From the NCBI GenBank assembly GCA_021806095.1, contig JAJZYD010000007.1:1-34872 (forward strand): a DNA stretch of 34,872 bases, read 5' to 3'. The notes beneath the pieces are model-generated. The model ran no database searches, was not told the DNA's origin, and worked only from the letters and a program-made list of their open reading frames with translations. Both the position numbers and the translations under genes were made by a program. Shown here piece by piece: positions 33,902-34,872 of the stretch. The stretch comes from Microcaldota archaeon (GTDB taxonomy: Archaea; Micrarchaeota; Micrarchaeia; Micrarchaeales; Micrarchaeaceae). Position 1 is the first letter of the stretch. The number at the start of each line of letters is the position of its first letter.

Positions 33902-34134
33902 GTAGTGGTGAGCCGTAGCCCTCTTTTTGTTTTAGGCAACATTAGACTGAGCGGCAAATGCCTTGCATACTCATTGAACATACACCGACCGTTTCATCTA
34001 AAAAGTTACGCTCGTCGTGTCATTGCTTTATGAAACTTTTTAGTATCGTTTCTGCTCCGGATAAGGCCTTAAGCCATATGTTCTCTGTATGAGAGGAGCT
34101 TCCTCCTTTCGGTTGGTTGCCCGCTCACCACTAC
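33902..34134 (-). ncRNA. rnpB: RNase P RNA, compact archaeal form
   Basis: Read on the minus strand, the ends form a perfect 12-bp P1, GTAGTGGTGAGC/GCTCACCACTAC. P2 follows as GGCAAC with GTTGCC near the 3' end. GGAGGAAGCTCC matches conserved region I (GAGGAAAGTCC), and its AGC-T-CCTC pairs with GAGG-GCT just before P1', leaving the bulged U universal in P4. ACAAAAAGA before P4' fits region V (ACAGAA). In the middle, CAGAAACGATAC and GATGAAACGG look like the conserved specificity-domain segments, flanking a 10-bp stem CTAAAAAGTT/AACTTTTTAG (P12-like). P1-P2-P3-P4...P2'-P4'-P1' is the RNase P order. At 233 nt it is short. Possible TATA boxes lie at about 34149-34165. Confidence 0.85.
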
Positions 34135-34218
34135 AATATAAATATAAATTTATAAACTAAATATTTTTCCTTTCATTTTTAAAATGAACATTAAAACAAA
34201 AAATAAAATAAAAAGATG

Positions 34219-34566
34219 CTATCTTTTCACAGAATAGTAGCTCACAATCCTCGCATACTTTCCCTTTATTCTCTTATTAAGAATCTCTGCAAATTCACTG
34301 CTGTCGACTTCCTCGCTGTGTTTTGTCTTTTCGATAAGTCCGTAATCGCTATCTTTATCTCCCTCTCCACTATCTCCAATATTGACCTCTTGAACTCCTT
34401 TTATTTCAATAATTTCTTCTGCAAGCTTTCCAAGATCAACATTCTCCTGATAAGGAATTAGATAGTACTTCTGAATTCTTGAGATTCTTTTTATTTCTTT
34501 GCTATCTTTTCTTTTGCTCCTTTCAGCGCTTGCGCTGTTTCCTATTCTTTTGTTTTTTTCACTCAT
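34219..34566 (-). CDS. Unassigned 115-aa protein
   Basis: A soluble protein I do not recognise. The first 30 residues are very basic and Ser-rich (NKRIGNSASAERSKRKDSKE). Then comes an alpha/beta stretch, YYLIPYQENVDLGKLAEEI, followed by IKGVQEVNIGD, an acidic linker, and a C-terminal helix and strand, FAEILNKRIKGKYARIVSYY. The strand-helix-strand pattern suggests a small ferredoxin-like domain with a disordered basic head, perhaps RNA- or DNA-binding. It lies 26 nt after the 66-aa gene and about 85 nt before rnpB on the same strand. The plus-strand ORFs here are shadows. Confidence 0.6.
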   Translation of the reverse strand: MSEKNKRIGNSASAERSKRKDSKEIKRISRIQKYYLIPYQENVDLGKLAEEIIEIKGVQEVNIGDSGEGDKDSDYGLIEKTKHSEEVDSSEFAEILNKRIKGKYARIVSYYSVKR

Positions 34567-34592
34567 TTTCCCACCACTATTTTCATTTTGTT

Positions 34593-34793
34593 TTATTTCA
34601 TTTTATTTTTTTCATATTTACTTGCATCTATATTTTTATGTTTTTGTTTATTGTTCTTTTCAAGAAAGAAGAAGAGCCATACATAGTATGACATTGTTTT
34701 TCCGCTTTTGTCCTTTCCAACAATTTTGAGCCTTTTCTCTATTACAGATCTTTTCTCATCCAATTTTCTTATTTCAAATTTTGGTTTTGTCAT
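34593..34793 (-). CDS. Unassigned 66-aa basic protein
   Basis: A short protein starting MTKPKFEIRKLDEKRSVIEK, with a hydrophobic segment SYYVWLFFFLE and a lysine/asparagine-rich tail. GGTGAG lies 5 nt before the ATG, a good ribosome-binding site that supports this start. Its function is unknown. It heads a leftward pair with the 115-aa gene. The sequence is close to the window edge, so the upstream context is incomplete. Confidence 0.5.
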   Translation of the reverse strand: MTKPKFEIRKLDEKRSVIEKRLKIVGKDKSGKTMSYYVWLFFFLEKNNKQKHKNIDASKYEKNKMK

Positions 34794-34846
34794 AATCTCA
34801 CCACAAATATAATGTGTGGGTAGTGGTGAAAGATTGTGGGTGGTGC

Positions 34847-34869
34847 AAGGGATTCATTGTCAATCCCTT
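34847..34869. repeat. Hairpin at the window edge
   Basis: AAGGGATT, a 7-nt loop and AATCCCTT form a perfect 8-bp stem. It may be a terminator for a gene beyond the window or part of an RNA or repeat cut by the edge. Nothing more can be said from this window. Confidence 0.5.
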
Positions 34870-34872
34870 ACA

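Noticed and set aside
33902-34134. SRP (7S) RNA as identity for the structured RNA
   Set aside because: GGAGCAG on the minus strand recalls SRP helix 8, but the paired GGAA strand is missing, whereas P1/P2/P4 with the bulged U match RNase P.
34216-34729. Plus-strand ORFs of 70-81 aa near the window end
   Set aside because: Phe/Leu/Ser-rich readings antisense to the two lysine-rich minus-strand genes, as expected of shadows.

Overview
The window is AT-rich archaeal DNA. Archaeal markers include an HMf-type histone, EF-1A with uS10, eL40, Spt5, archaeal AlaRS, Pelota, Hel308, Trm5, CDP-archaeol synthase (CarS) and two tRNA genes with introns at position 37/38. The strong A+T bias, short intergenic gaps and small divergent proteins suggest a reduced-genome lineage, perhaps DPANN (Micrarchaeota/Parvarchaeota-like). 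That placement is inference; no 16S rRNA is present.

Positions 1-9100 hold information processing: the 3' part of cysS, a 57-aa zinc-finger-like gene missed by the ORF track, an intron-containing tRNA-Thr, a Wzx-type flippase, trpS, a rightward eL40 / winged-helix / DUF2666-like set, then leftward EF-1A-uS10 and Spt5-uL11-HhH-GPD glycosylase sets. Positions 9472-16300 carry Trm5, a large M1 aminopeptidase, a GT4 glycosyltransferase, a NicO/UreH-like membrane protein, tRNA-Val(CAC) and a PduO-type cobalamin adenosyltransferase. At 16338-17949 scpA and scpB are split by the remains of an IS200/IS605-type TnpB element with its right-end hairpin. Positions 18325-30384 carry an Asn/Lys-rich PH-like protein of unknown function, Hel308, a GNAT acetyltransferase, histone, a spermidine-synthase-fold protein, Pelota, a DedA protein, a small membrane protein, a C/D box sRNA running into the start of an Exo5/Cas4-like Fe-S nuclease gene, alaS and carS.

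The character changes after an intron-containing tRNA-Met(CAT) at 30461-30578. Downstream lie a less AT-rich gene for a PEP-synthase-like protein that lacks the PEP/pyruvate barrel, a Nudix hydrolase with a 58-aa upstream ORF bracketed by a perfect 25-nt direct repeat, a broken restriction/methyltransferase fragment and small unassigned genes. This looks like an accessory region next to a tRNA. Within it, on the minus strand at 33902-34134, is a 233-nt RNA whose P1, P2 and P4 pairings, including a bulged U in P4, identify it as a compact RNase P RNA.

The observations most worth following are the RNase P RNA, the sRNA/nuclease overlap, the TnpB relic between the condensin subunits, and the PEP-synthase-like chimera. 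I found no CRISPR array and no complete mobile element.
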